Shown: piece after piece, positions 17,667 through 26,476 of the stretch
Layout: the number at the start of each line of letters is the position of its first letter
Numbering within the stretch: the stretch's first letter is position 1
Assembly: GCA_000702685.1 (NCBI GenBank)
Contig: JNJD01000014.1
Coordinates: 23,523 to 87,522, forward strand
Length of the DNA stretch: 64,000 nt
Origin: Lachnospiraceae bacterium AC2028
GTDB lineage: Bacteria; Bacillota; Clostridia; Lachnospirales; Lachnospiraceae
Reading direction: 5' to 3'
Notes under the pieces: model-generated
What the model was told of the DNA's origin: nothing
The model's database searches: none
Seen by the model: the letters and a program-made list of their open reading frames with translations, nothing else
Made by a program: the position numbers and the translations under genes

Positions 17667-19451
17667 ATGAAGATTTCAGATTATGTGATCAAATTTATAT
17701 CGGAACTGGGTGTTGATAAGGTGTTCTGCGTCACCGGTGGCGGTGCGATGCATCTTAATAATTCCCTTGGATGCAGTAAGGATGTTGAGGGCGTCTTCAT
17801 GCTCCATGAACAGGGTGCATCTGTTGCTGCAGAAAGCTATGCAAGGATACGCGAGGGGATTGGCGTGTGCCTGGTTACCAGCGGGCCCGGTGCAACTAAT
17901 GCCATTACCGGACTGTGCGGCGCATATATGGATTCCATTCCAGTGATATTTATCTCGGGTCAGGCCAAGCGAAGTGACCTTGTTGGAGACCAGAATATAA
18001 GACAGTTTGGAATTCAGGAGGTTGACATAATATCTATGGTCAAACCTTACTCCAAATATGCTGTTAGGCTAATGGATCCTGCCGGTGTGAAATATGAATT
18101 GGAGAAAGCTGCTCATATTGCTGTCTCAGGCAGACCGGGCGCTGTTTGGATCGATATTCCTCTTGATATTCAGGCATCGGATGTTGATGCCGATTCTCTT
18201 GAGGGATTTATTCCTTCTGATGATGTTGTCAAGATATCGGATCAGGAGATAGACAGGGTTATTGAAGCTTTTAACAGTGCGAAGAGACCTGCGGTAATGC
18301 TCGGAAATGGGGTAAGATTATCCCATGCCTCTGACAAAGTACGCGAACTCGTCTCGCTTCTTGGAGCTCCAACTTTTGTATCGTGGAACGGAGTTGATCT
18401 TCTTGATGACGACAATCCTTATTACTTTGGCAGACCCAATATTGTAGGACACAGAAGTGCCAACCTTATCCTTCAGAATGCTGATTTTGTACTTTCCATT
18501 GGAACCAGACTCAGTCTTCTTAATACCGGTTATAATTTTGACGGATATCTTAAGAACGCATTCCATGTAATGGTTGATATTGATGAGAATGAGATGAACA
18601 AGAAAAGCCTTCATCCTCAGATGAAGATAGTTTCCGATGCAGGTTTATTTATCGATGCACTTCTTTCAAGAAAGGATAGGATATCCGGAGCTGATCTTTC
18701 ATCCTGGCTCGAACATTGTAATGATATGAAGGAGAAATACCCTGTAGAGATCCCCGAGCAGGATCCGAGGGAAGGCTATGTAAGCCTTTACAAGCTGTTT
18801 GATGTACTTTCCGATAAGATGACTTCCGATGATGTATATCAGTTTACCAGTTCCGGAACAAGTGTCGATATCGGTATGAAAGTTCTCAGACTTAAGAAGG
18901 GGCAGAGAGCTTTCCTGAATAAGAGCATGGCTGCTATGGGGTATGATATTCCGGCCTGTGTGGGAAGCTGTATCGGTTCAGGGGGCAAGAGAACTGTCTG
19001 CGTTACGGGTGATGGTAGCATTGCCATGAATATTCAGGAGCTTGAGGTTATCAGACGCCTGTATCTTCCTGTTAAGATCTTTGTTGCGGATAATTCCGGA
19101 TACAGCATGATCTGGCACTCACAGACCGGGAATTTTAAGGGCCATCTTACAGGATGTACTGAAGATTCCGGCCTTACCCTCCCCAATATGAAGGCTGTGG
19201 CTGAAGCCTTCGGGATCAGGGGAATGGAGATAACCTCTGAGAGTGAACTTGAAACTGTGGTTTCGGAGGTGCTCGAATATGATGGCCCTGTTGTATGCAG
19301 GGTAAAAACTGATATAATGCAGAAGGTACTTCCTAAACAGAGTAATTTCATGAATGAGAACGGTCAGATGGAGAGCAGACCTCTTGAGGATATGACTCCG
19401 CTTCTTGATCGTGATGAATTGCGTGATTGTATGGAATGGGGAGAGATTTAG
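17667..19451 (+). CDS. Thiamine diphosphate-dependent enzyme, acetolactate synthase-like (candidate YerE-type sugar acyl transferase)
   Basis: A 594-residue ThDP enzyme with the full acetolactate synthase layout. The Pyr domain holds the cofactor-activating glutamate in LHEQGASVAAESYARI (about residue 49) and TSGPGATNAITGL; a central FAD/nucleotide-type domain follows; the PP domain has the GDGS motif at about 448-451 and VADNSGYSMIWHSQ. The genes after it are rfbF, rfbG and, later, rfbH, which make CDP-4-keto-3,6-dideoxyglucose. In Yersinia the related enzyme YerE transfers a two-carbon unit from pyruvate to that sugar to start yersiniose. Ordinary acetolactate synthesis is the alternative, but no ilv genes are near. 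Confidence 0.8.
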   Translation: MKISDYVIKFISELGVDKVFCVTGGGAMHLNNSLGCSKDVEGVFMLHEQGASVAAESYARIREGIGVCLVTSGPGATNAITGLCGAYMDSIPVIFISGQAKRSDLVGDQNIRQFGIQEVDIISMVKPYSKYAVRLMDPAGVKYELEKAAHIAVSGRPGAVWIDIPLDIQASDVDADSLEGFIPSDDVVKISDQEIDRVIEAFNSAKRPAVMLGNGVRLSHASDKVRELVSLLGAPTFVSWNGVDLLDDDNPYYFGRPNIVGHRSANLILQNADFVLSIGTRLSLLNTGYNFDGYLKNAFHVMVDIDENEMNKKSLHPQMKIVSDAGLFIDALLSRKDRISGADLSSWLEHCNDMKEKYPVEIPEQDPREGYVSLYKLFDVLSDKMTSDDVYQFTSSGTSVDIGMKVLRLKKGQRAFLNKSMAAMGYDIPACVGSCIGSGGKRTVCVTGDGSIAMNIQELEVIRRLYLPVKIFVADNSGYSMIWHSQTGNFKGHLTGCTEDSGLTLPNMKAVAEAFGIRGMEITSESELETVVSEVLEYDGPVVCRVKTDIMQKVLPKQSNFMNENGQMESRPLEDMTPLLDRDELRDCMEWGEI

Positions 19452-20234
19452 ATGAAAGTAGTATTGCTTGCCGGAGGATTTGGCAGAAGAATATCCGAGG
19501 AGAGTGCCAATGTGCCTAAGCCTCTTATTGAGATCGGCGGAAAACCGATCCTTTGGCATATCATGAAAAGTTATGCATATTACGGTTTTGATGAGTTCAT
19601 TATCTGTACCGGATATAAGCAGCAGGCATTTAAACAGTGGTTTTCCGATTATTTCCTTAACAGCAGTGATGTATCATTTGATTACAGAGGCGGGGAAAGC
19701 GTTACAACAATTCATGAATGCCACGCTGAGCCCTGGAAGGTTACCGTAGTCGATACAGGATTGAATACCATGACAGGCGGACGTATCAAGAGAGTTCAAA
19801 GGTATGTCGGAAATGAACCGTTTCTTATGACATACGGTGACGGTGTCTGCGACGTTGATATCAATGAACTCGTAAAGTTTCATAAAGGTCATGGCAAGAT
19901 TGCTACACTAACAGCTGTATTACAGGATCAGTCTAAGGGTGTCCTTGATATCGGCGGTGATAATGCTGTTAAATCCTTCCGTGAGAAGAAGATCAGTGAC
20001 AGTTCACCCATCAATGCCGGATTTATGGTGCTTAATCCCGAAATCTTTAACTATATCGACGGGGATGATACAATATTTGAAAGAGATCCTTTGGAGAAGC
20101 TTGCCGATGAAGGCCAGCTTATGTCATATATGCACAGAGGCTTCTGGCAATGTATGGATAACTTACGTGAAAAGGAGCAGCTTGAGAAACTTCTTGAAAC
20201 GGGTAATGCACCCTGGAAGAAGTGGGAAGACTAA
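19452..20234 (+). CDS. rfbF: Glucose-1-phosphate cytidylyltransferase
   Basis: A 260-residue nucleotidyltransferase that makes CDP-glucose from CTP and glucose 1-phosphate, the first step of CDP-3,6-dideoxyhexose synthesis. The N-terminus has the LAGGFGRRISEESANVPKPL signature with the catalytic lysine, then EIGGKPILWHIMKSYAYYG, which is close to RfbF/DdhA. The length equals the family norm. Its ATG follows the stop of the ThDP enzyme without a gap, and it overlaps the region before rfbG, as expected of one operon. Confidence 0.93.
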   Translation: MKVVLLAGGFGRRISEESANVPKPLIEIGGKPILWHIMKSYAYYGFDEFIICTGYKQQAFKQWFSDYFLNSSDVSFDYRGGESVTTIHECHAEPWKVTVVDTGLNTMTGGRIKRVQRYVGNEPFLMTYGDGVCDVDINELVKFHKGHGKIATLTAVLQDQSKGVLDIGGDNAVKSFREKKISDSSPINAGFMVLNPEIFNYIDGDDTIFERDPLEKLADEGQLMSYMHRGFWQCMDNLREKEQLEKLLETGNAPWKKWED

Positions 20235-20245
20235 GGTATTTTAAA

Positions 20246-21289
20246 GTGGGCTTTGATCCTTCATTTTATAAAGGGAAAAAAGTTCTTATAACCGGACATA
20301 CGGGATTCAAGGGATCCTGGATGTCCGCTTTGCTTGTTAATGCAGGCGCTGATGTGATCGGTTATTCGGTCGATGAGAGCGTACTTTTTAATCTTTGCGG
20401 TGTAAAGGAACAGATAACCGATATCAGAGGAGATATCAGGGATCTTAATCATCTCAAGGCTGTATTTGACGAATATAAGCCGGAAATAGTAATACATATG
20501 GCTGCCCAGCCTTTGGTAAGGCTCAGCTATGACGAGCCGGTATATACATTTGAGACGAATGTCATGGGGACAGTCAATATTCTCGAATGTGTCCGTTTGA
20601 ATCCCTGTGTAAGATCTTTTCTCAATGTAACTACCGATAAGGTATACGATAACAAGGAAAGAGACCGCGGCTATACGGAAGATGAGCCTTTGGACGGTTA
20701 TGACCCGTACTCCAATTCGAAATCGTGTTCGGAACTTGTTACTCACAGCTATAAAAAGAGTTTCTTTTCCGATTCAAAGACAGCAATTTCTACTGCCAGA
20801 GCTGGTAATGTTATCGGAGGCGGTGATTTTGCCAAAGACAGGATCATTCCCGATTGCGTAAGGGCTGCTATCGCGGGAGAGGATATCATTGTCAGGAATC
20901 CCCATTCAATAAGACCTTATCAGCATGTTCTCGAGCCTGTATGTGCTTATCTTATGATCGCTGCAAAGCAGTACGATGATATTTCCGTATCCGGATATTA
21001 TAATGTTGGTCCGGATGATAATGATTGTGTAAAGACAGGTGAACTTGTCGATCTGTTCGTTAAGCATTGGGGCGAAGGCATCAAGTGGATCGACAGATAT
21101 GATGGCGGACCTCACGAAGCTACATTCTTAAAACTTGATTGTTCCAAACTTAAGAGAACATTTGGCTGGTCTCCCAAATGGAATATTGACAAAGCTGTTG
21201 AAAAGACTGTTGAATGGGCCAAAATTTGGAATTCGGGCGGTAATGTACGTGAATGCATGGATAAACAGATCAGGGAATATATTAGATGA
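20246..21289 (+). CDS. rfbG: CDP-glucose 4,6-dehydratase
   Basis: A 347-residue extended SDR enzyme that turns CDP-glucose into CDP-4-keto-6-deoxyglucose. ITGHTGFKGSW gives the NAD-binding GxxGxxG, TTDKVYDNK the conserved TDK, and YDPYSNSK the active-site YxxxK. The start chosen is the GTG at 20246, which has TAAGG upstream and gives the usual length before the glycine motif; an in-frame GTG at 20222 would overlap rfbF. The stop overlaps the next gene's ATG. The set rfbF-rfbG-rfbH defines a CDP-3,6-dideoxyhexose route. Confidence 0.93.
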   Translation: MGFDPSFYKGKKVLITGHTGFKGSWMSALLVNAGADVIGYSVDESVLFNLCGVKEQITDIRGDIRDLNHLKAVFDEYKPEIVIHMAAQPLVRLSYDEPVYTFETNVMGTVNILECVRLNPCVRSFLNVTTDKVYDNKERDRGYTEDEPLDGYDPYSNSKSCSELVTHSYKKSFFSDSKTAISTARAGNVIGGGDFAKDRIIPDCVRAAIAGEDIIVRNPHSIRPYQHVLEPVCAYLMIAAKQYDDISVSGYYNVGPDDNDCVKTGELVDLFVKHWGEGIKWIDRYDGGPHEATFLKLDCSKLKRTFGWSPKWNIDKAVEKTVEWAKIWNSGGNVRECMDKQIREYIR

Positions 21290-22350
21290 AGGATTTTCTC
21301 AGCAGTAAGATCATAACTTCAGATATGGAAGAGATATATTCCAGGGGATATGACTGGGAGGAACTTTCCGGTAAAAAGGTTTATATATCGGGCTCATACG
21401 GAATGCTTGCTTCATACATTGTCTATTTCCTTATCTATCTGAGAGAAAAGAAGGGCATTTTCGTCGACATTCTCGCTCAGGGAAGAAAAGAAGAAAAAGC
21501 CAGAGACAGATTTGGGATATACTTTGATAAAGACTATTTCAATTATGTCAGTGAAGATATATCTTCCGAAGATTGTGAAGCCGTATATGAAGCAGATTAT
21601 GTGATCCACGCAGCGGGACTTGCCAATCCCAGGTTTTATGAGACAAATCCGGTAGAAGTCATCGAACCTAATGCAATCGGTACATATCAGCTTCTGAAAA
21701 ACTGTGATAAAGATAATCTTAAGGGGTTTCTGTTCCTCAGTACGTGTGATGTATACGGTTCTGTAGACGATCCTGATCATATATTCGAAGAAACGGTTGG
21801 AAAGGTGGACCCTCTGGATCCTCATAGCTGTTATAGTGAGAGCAAGAGGCTGGCAGAGACATTACTTGCTTCGTATTCGAGAGAATATGGTGTCAGAACG
21901 ATCATGGCAAGAGTCGGACATACGTACGGACCGACGATGGATCTTGAAAACGATCCCAGGGTGTTTGCAAGCTTTATCAAGGATGCCGTAAACGGCAATG
22001 ATATATGTCTTCACAGTAACGGACTTGCAAAGAGGGCTTTCTGTTATCTGAGCGATGCGGTCGCGGCATATCTGCTTCTTTTGCTTAAGGGTAAATCCGG
22101 GGAAGCGTATAATGTTACCAACACGGATCAGATGATAGCGATAAGGGATCTTGCAACCATTATTGCCGGAATTCCGGAGAAGAAAGTCAGTGTAACCTTT
22201 AAAAACAGGGAAGATAATGATGCATATCTTCAGGATACGGTCAATAAGCAGAACCGTCCTGTTGAAGATAAACTTATATCGCTCGGGTGGTCTCATCCGA
22301 TCGATGCAAGGGAAGGATTTTCGAGGGTTTTCGGTTTCTTTAATGAATAA
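21286..22350 (+). CDS. NAD(P)-dependent SDR epimerase/reductase, candidate for the last sugar-tailoring step
   Basis: A 354-residue extended SDR protein. It has SGSYGMLAS as the dinucleotide-binding motif, LSTCDVYGS, and the catalytic tyrosine and lysine in CYSESKR. It is coupled to rfbG by an ATGA overlap. By position it may reduce the keto group of the branched CDP-sugar, the job of YerF in yersiniose synthesis, or act as an epimerase or as a paratose/abequose-type 4-reductase. The fold is certain, the substrate is not; I see no motif that separates these options. Confidence 0.78.
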   Translation: MKDFLSSKIITSDMEEIYSRGYDWEELSGKKVYISGSYGMLASYIVYFLIYLREKKGIFVDILAQGRKEEKARDRFGIYFDKDYFNYVSEDISSEDCEAVYEADYVIHAAGLANPRFYETNPVEVIEPNAIGTYQLLKNCDKDNLKGFLFLSTCDVYGSVDDPDHIFEETVGKVDPLDPHSCYSESKRLAETLLASYSREYGVRTIMARVGHTYGPTMDLENDPRVFASFIKDAVNGNDICLHSNGLAKRAFCYLSDAVAAYLLLLLKGKSGEAYNVTNTDQMIAIRDLATIIAGIPEKKVSVTFKNREDNDAYLQDTVNKQNRPVEDKLISLGWSHPIDAREGFSRVFGFFNE

Positions 22351-22377
22351 TCCGAATAACCTGACGAGGGGAGTATT

Positions 22378-23322
22378 ATGAGTAAGATGATCAGCATAGT
22401 CACGCCTTGCTATAACGAAGAAGATAACATCTCTGAACTGATATCTCAGGTCAGAAAGGTCATGTCTACACTTGATTATCCCTATGAGCATATTTTAATC
22501 GATAACAGATCGACTGATTCGACATGGGAGAAGATCAAGTCAGAATCTCAAAGTGATCACCATATCAAGGGCATACGAAATGTAAGGAATTTCGGGCCTC
22601 TCAGGAATGCCATGTACGGACTTTTTCAGGCGAGCGGGGATGCTGCTATTTCTCTTGCGGCCGATCTTCAGGATCCCCCCGAACTGATTCCTACTCTTAT
22701 TGCTGAATGGGAGAAGGGATATAAGGTTGTTCTCGGACAAAAGGACATGTCTGAGGAAAGCAAAATTATGTCCGGTCTCAGAAAAGCATATTATGGCATA
22801 ATCGCTCATTTTTCCGATACCAAACAGTATAAACAAACAACGGGCTGGGGGCTTTATGATGCTTCTGTACTTAAGGTCATGAAGCAGCTCAATGAACCCG
22901 AGCCTTCACTCAGGCATATTGTTGCCGAACTCGGGTATGAGGCTTCTTTGGTCAAGTATTGCCAGCCCAAGAGACAGCACGGAAAGAGCAGTTATAATTT
23001 TAAGAGTTATATTGAGTATGCTTTCCAGACACTTATCAGTACATCACAGGCTCCTCTTAAGCTTGCGGTTGTATGGGGATTTACGATATCATTTTTCTCA
23101 TTTGTCATGGGTATCGTATATTTTGTCTGGAAGCTGATGGACTGGTGGAGATTCGATACCGGCCAGGCACCTATGCTGATAGGACTATTCTTTATAGGCG
23201 GAGTTCTTCTTATGTTCATCGGTATTATCGGTGAATATATCGGTGAGATATTTAAGAGAACGAGGAATTTTCCTCTTGTCATAGAACAGGAGAGGGTTGG
23301 ATTTGATGAAGACGAAGGATGA
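22378..23322 (+). CDS. Polyprenyl-phosphate glycosyltransferase (GtrB/CsbB/DPM1-like)
   Basis: A 314-residue family 2 glycosyltransferase with two C-terminal membrane helices (about 225-250 and 262-285), the layout of GtrB, CsbB and ArnC-type enzymes that load a sugar onto undecaprenyl phosphate. The catalytic domain shows ISIVTPCYNEEDNISELI, a DNRSTDST segment, LAADLQDPPEL as the DxD region, and the RQHGKSSYNF motif typical of this subfamily. A good GAGGGGAG ribosome site precedes the ATG. Placed between CDP-sugar genes and YfhO-type transferases, it could supply the lipid-linked donor for extracytoplasmic glycosylation; the sugar it loads is unknown. Confidence 0.87.
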   Translation: MSKMISIVTPCYNEEDNISELISQVRKVMSTLDYPYEHILIDNRSTDSTWEKIKSESQSDHHIKGIRNVRNFGPLRNAMYGLFQASGDAAISLAADLQDPPELIPTLIAEWEKGYKVVLGQKDMSEESKIMSGLRKAYYGIIAHFSDTKQYKQTTGWGLYDASVLKVMKQLNEPEPSLRHIVAELGYEASLVKYCQPKRQHGKSSYNFKSYIEYAFQTLISTSQAPLKLAVVWGFTISFFSFVMGIVYFVWKLMDWWRFDTGQAPMLIGLFFIGGVLLMFIGIIGEYIGEIFKRTRNFPLVIEQERVGFDEDEG

Positions 23323-24640
23323 GGCCAAACAGGAAATATTAAATCTTGTAGCACAGTATGCCCGAGACTTTCATGCTCAGAATTCCGAGTTTAGGGAAGG
23401 CGATCGCATTCCCTATGCCTCAAGAGTCTATGATGAAAACGAGATGGTAAATCTTGTTGATTCGGCTCTCGAATTCTGGCTTACATCCGGAAGATTCACG
23501 GATGAATTCGAAAAGAAATTCTCGGAATATCTTGGAGTTAAGTATTGCAGTCTGGTTAATTCCGGATCATCTGCTAATCTTATAGCTTTTATGGCTCTGA
23601 CTTCTCCTCTTCTCGGAGAAAGAAAGGTTGAACGAGGAGATGAGATAATTACTGTTGCGGCAGGTTTTCCTACCACTGTCACACCAATGATACAGTTTGG
23701 TGCGGTACCTGTTTTTGTCGATGTAACTATTCCCGGATATAACATTGATGTCAGAATGCTTGAAAAGGCATATTCCGATAATACAAAAGCAGTCATGATC
23801 GCACACACTCTCGGCAATCCCTTTGATCTGAATGTTGTAAAGAGGTTCTGTGAAAAGCACGATCTTTGGCTTGTTGAAGATAATTGCGATGCTCTCGGAA
23901 GCAGATTCTTTATCGACGGTAAATGGAGATATACCGGAACCGTCGGCGATATAGGCACATCCAGCTTTTACCCTCCTCATCATATGACTATGGGAGAGGG
24001 CGGAGCTGTTTATACGAATAATGCACTTCTCAATAAGATAATCCGCTCCATGAGAGATTGGGGCAGGGACTGTGTATGTCCCTCGGGAAAGGACAATATG
24101 TGCGGTCATCGCTTTGACGGACAGTTTGGTGAATTGCCCGCAGGCTATGATCATAAATATGTTTATTCCCATTTCGGTTATAATCTTAAAGCCACCGATA
24201 TGCAGGCTGCCGTAGGCTGTGCACAGCTCGATAAGATCGCAGGCTTTGTTGAGAAAAGAAAGCATAATTTTGATCTGTTGACCGATCTACTAAAGTCTGA
24301 GAAAGCTGATAACAAGCTTATTCTTCCTGTTGCCACATCCGATTCTGATCCCAGCTGGTTCGGGTATATCATGACCTGCAAAAAAGGCACGAATCGTAAA
24401 AAAGTAGTAGATTATATAGAAAGTCACGGAATTCAGACAAGAATGTTGTTTGCCGGAAACCTTATCAAACATCCCTGTTTTGACGAGATGAGAATTTCCC
24501 GAGAAGGATATAGAGTTGTCGGAAATCTTGAAAATACAGACCGGATAATGAATGACAGTTTCTGGGTAGGGGTTTACCCCGGTATGACGGATGATAAGAT
24601 ATCCTATATTGCTAAGATAATTCTTGAATCAATAAAATAA
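23306..24640 (+). CDS. rfbH: CDP-4-keto-6-deoxyglucose 3-dehydrase (RfbH/E1-type)
   Basis: A 444-residue PMP- and [2Fe-2S]-dependent dehydrase that removes the 3-hydroxyl of CDP-4-keto-6-deoxyglucose. It has the DegT fold but, in SFYPPHHMTMGEGGA, histidine stands where aminotransferases have the PLP lysine, as in E1 and ColD. Iron-sulfur ligands are visible as the cysteine of VEDNCDALG followed by a CxC and a further cysteine seven residues on (C-x61-C-x1-C-x7-C by my count). The start at 23306 has AGGAGAGGG upstream and overlaps the previous gene by 17 bases. The partner reductase RfbI is not in the window. Confidence 0.93.
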   Translation: MKTKDEAKQEILNLVAQYARDFHAQNSEFREGDRIPYASRVYDENEMVNLVDSALEFWLTSGRFTDEFEKKFSEYLGVKYCSLVNSGSSANLIAFMALTSPLLGERKVERGDEIITVAAGFPTTVTPMIQFGAVPVFVDVTIPGYNIDVRMLEKAYSDNTKAVMIAHTLGNPFDLNVVKRFCEKHDLWLVEDNCDALGSRFFIDGKWRYTGTVGDIGTSSFYPPHHMTMGEGGAVYTNNALLNKIIRSMRDWGRDCVCPSGKDNMCGHRFDGQFGELPAGYDHKYVYSHFGYNLKATDMQAAVGCAQLDKIAGFVEKRKHNFDLLTDLLKSEKADNKLILPVATSDSDPSWFGYIMTCKKGTNRKKVVDYIESHGIQTRMLFAGNLIKHPCFDEMRISREGYRVVGNLENTDRIMNDSFWVGVYPGMTDDKISYIAKIILESIK

Positions 24641-24661
24641 TCAGAAAGAGATGACCTGAAT

Positions 24662-26476
24662 ATGTCGGAAAACAAAATCTTCTCAGCTGTAAAAAAAGTA
24701 AATCCTTATGTCTGGCTTGGCATAATAGTTATTATTGCTGTCATAAGACTGTGTATATTGTTCTCTTTACGTGACGGACATCATGTAGATGAGACCTGGA
24801 GTTACGGTTTTGCCAACAGTTATTACAATCCTCAAATTTATTTTGATTTTGAAGATTCCTATGAACAGAATAATAGCGATTGGATTTCGGGAGATGTTTT
24901 CAAAGATTATATAACGGTTTCCGAAGATCATAGATTTGCATTTGATTCCGTTCTTTCGAATTCCAGAGTAGACCTCAGTCCCCCTTTATATGTACTACTT
25001 CTTCATTTTGTGTGTTCATTTTTTCCGGGAACTTTTTCCTGGTGGTTTGCTTTTTCGATCAGTCTGGTATGCTTTATTCCAAGCTTAATCTTTATTTATC
25101 TTATTTCTATTGAGATGACAGAATCAAAATTCTGTGGATTTTTGGCTGTCATATACTATGTCTTTTCCGGCTGTGGAACGGCAAATTTTCTTTTCCTGAG
25201 AATTTATCATTTATTTACTCTATTTACTTTAGTATTGTTTTGGCTTGTTTCTAAGATCATAAAGAATAAAAAGAAAAACCTTATCCCTTATTATGCGTGT
25301 CTTCTTATTCCTTCAATCTTAGGTTATTTGACTCATTTCTATTTTCTTGTGATAGCCTTTGCTATTACATTTTTTGGCGCATTGGCACTTCTTTTGAAGA
25401 AACGTTTGCGTTCGGCTTTGAGCTTATGCGTGATCATGCTTTTATCGGTTGTTTTCTTCTTTGTGATCTATCCGGATGCATTGAGATTACTGTTACCTTA
25501 TTCATCCGGTGACACTTCCGGAACAGGTTATTATTCATATCCCTATTATTTTGATCTTGCCATTGCAAATGTGAGATTTTTTACCGGAACAATCGGATTT
25601 GCTGTCAGCTTTACGATTTTTGACGTAATAACTGTTATAGGAGGATTGGTGTTTGTTGCCGTTGTATTTGCTCTTATCTGCTTTCTATTCAGAAATGAAC
25701 AATGGATGAAGAAATTTCTTTCCGGATCAAAACACAAAATATATATAGTTTTAGAGATTATAAAGAACTTTATAAAACATTTTGATATATCCATTTTTGT
25801 AGCACTTCTTTCTGTTTTATTTTATTTATTTGTTATCCCTTATTCTGCTACATTAGTGAACATGGGATTTACGGAGAGATACTTTTTTCCTGCAATGTCC
25901 TTATTTGTTGTTGTATACATATCTTTTGCGGGAATGCTTATAAAGCAGATATATACATGTTTTTTCAAGAATAAAAAAATATGTATTCCTATAATGATTC
26001 TTATATTTGCTTTGTTGATTTTCCAAAACATTAGAAGTGATACATTTACCAATATGTTCAGGTTTAGCTTTATGAAGGATAAGGCGTTTTCTTCTGCTGT
26101 TAATGACAGAGATTGTTTTGTCGTTATCAAATCCGGAAGAGATATGGTCTGGCTGAGTTCGATTCTCATGAATTGCAACAATGTATTTATTGAATATCAG
26201 GAGGACGTTATTGAAGAGGGTTATACATATCCCGACATTGACAGTGATTGCTTATATGTTTTAGTCAAAGAAGGGATGATGACTGATGCGCAAAAGAGTG
26301 AATTTAATGATCAGATCGATCTGGAAACGTATGGCTTTGTGATCCCTGAAACGGAGAAGACCGTTGAAGGCGTTAAATCTGATCTTGAAGATCAAACAGG
26401 ATATTCATATGAATTGATTGACGAATACCCTTCATTTATTGGAATGACCGATCTATATGGGTGTGTTGATGAATAA
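24662..26476 (+). CDS. GT-C membrane glycosyltransferase (family 39-like)
   Basis: A 604-residue protein with about eleven predicted helices and a soluble C-terminal tail. After the first helix it has DGHHVDETWSYGFANSYY; the aspartate-glutamate pair in the first extracytoplasmic loop is typical of GT-C enzymes such as the PMT/ArnT group, which use lipid-linked sugars. It lies 21 bases after rfbH and overlaps the YfhO gene downstream, so it belongs to the glycan operon. It probably transfers a polyprenyl-phosphate sugar to a surface acceptor. I do not recognise a closer subfamily. Confidence 0.7.
   Translation: MSENKIFSAVKKVNPYVWLGIIVIIAVIRLCILFSLRDGHHVDETWSYGFANSYYNPQIYFDFEDSYEQNNSDWISGDVFKDYITVSEDHRFAFDSVLSNSRVDLSPPLYVLLLHFVCSFFPGTFSWWFAFSISLVCFIPSLIFIYLISIEMTESKFCGFLAVIYYVFSGCGTANFLFLRIYHLFTLFTLVLFWLVSKIIKNKKKNLIPYYACLLIPSILGYLTHFYFLVIAFAITFFGALALLLKKRLRSALSLCVIMLLSVVFFFVIYPDALRLLLPYSSGDTSGTGYYSYPYYFDLAIANVRFFTGTIGFAVSFTIFDVITVIGGLVFVAVVFALICFLFRNEQWMKKFLSGSKHKIYIVLEIIKNFIKHFDISIFVALLSVLFYLFVIPYSATLVNMGFTERYFFPAMSLFVVVYISFAGMLIKQIYTCFFKNKKICIPIMILIFALLIFQNIRSDTFTNMFRFSFMKDKAFSSAVNDRDCFVVIKSGRDMVWLSSILMNCNNVFIEYQEDVIEEGYTYPDIDSDCLYVLVKEGMMTDAQKSEFNDQIDLETYGFVIPETEKTVEGVKSDLEDQTGYSYELIDEYPSFIGMTDLYGCVDE

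Noticed and set aside
23428..23958. Long open frame on the - strand within rfbH (also 23567-24265 and 21862-22491 on the - strand)
   Set aside because: They lie antisense to well-conserved genes, have no ribosome site and match no family.
23306..24640. rfbH product as a sugar aminotransferase replacing FdtB
   Set aside because: The PLP lysine is replaced by histidine and the iron-sulfur cysteines are present, which marks a dehydrase.
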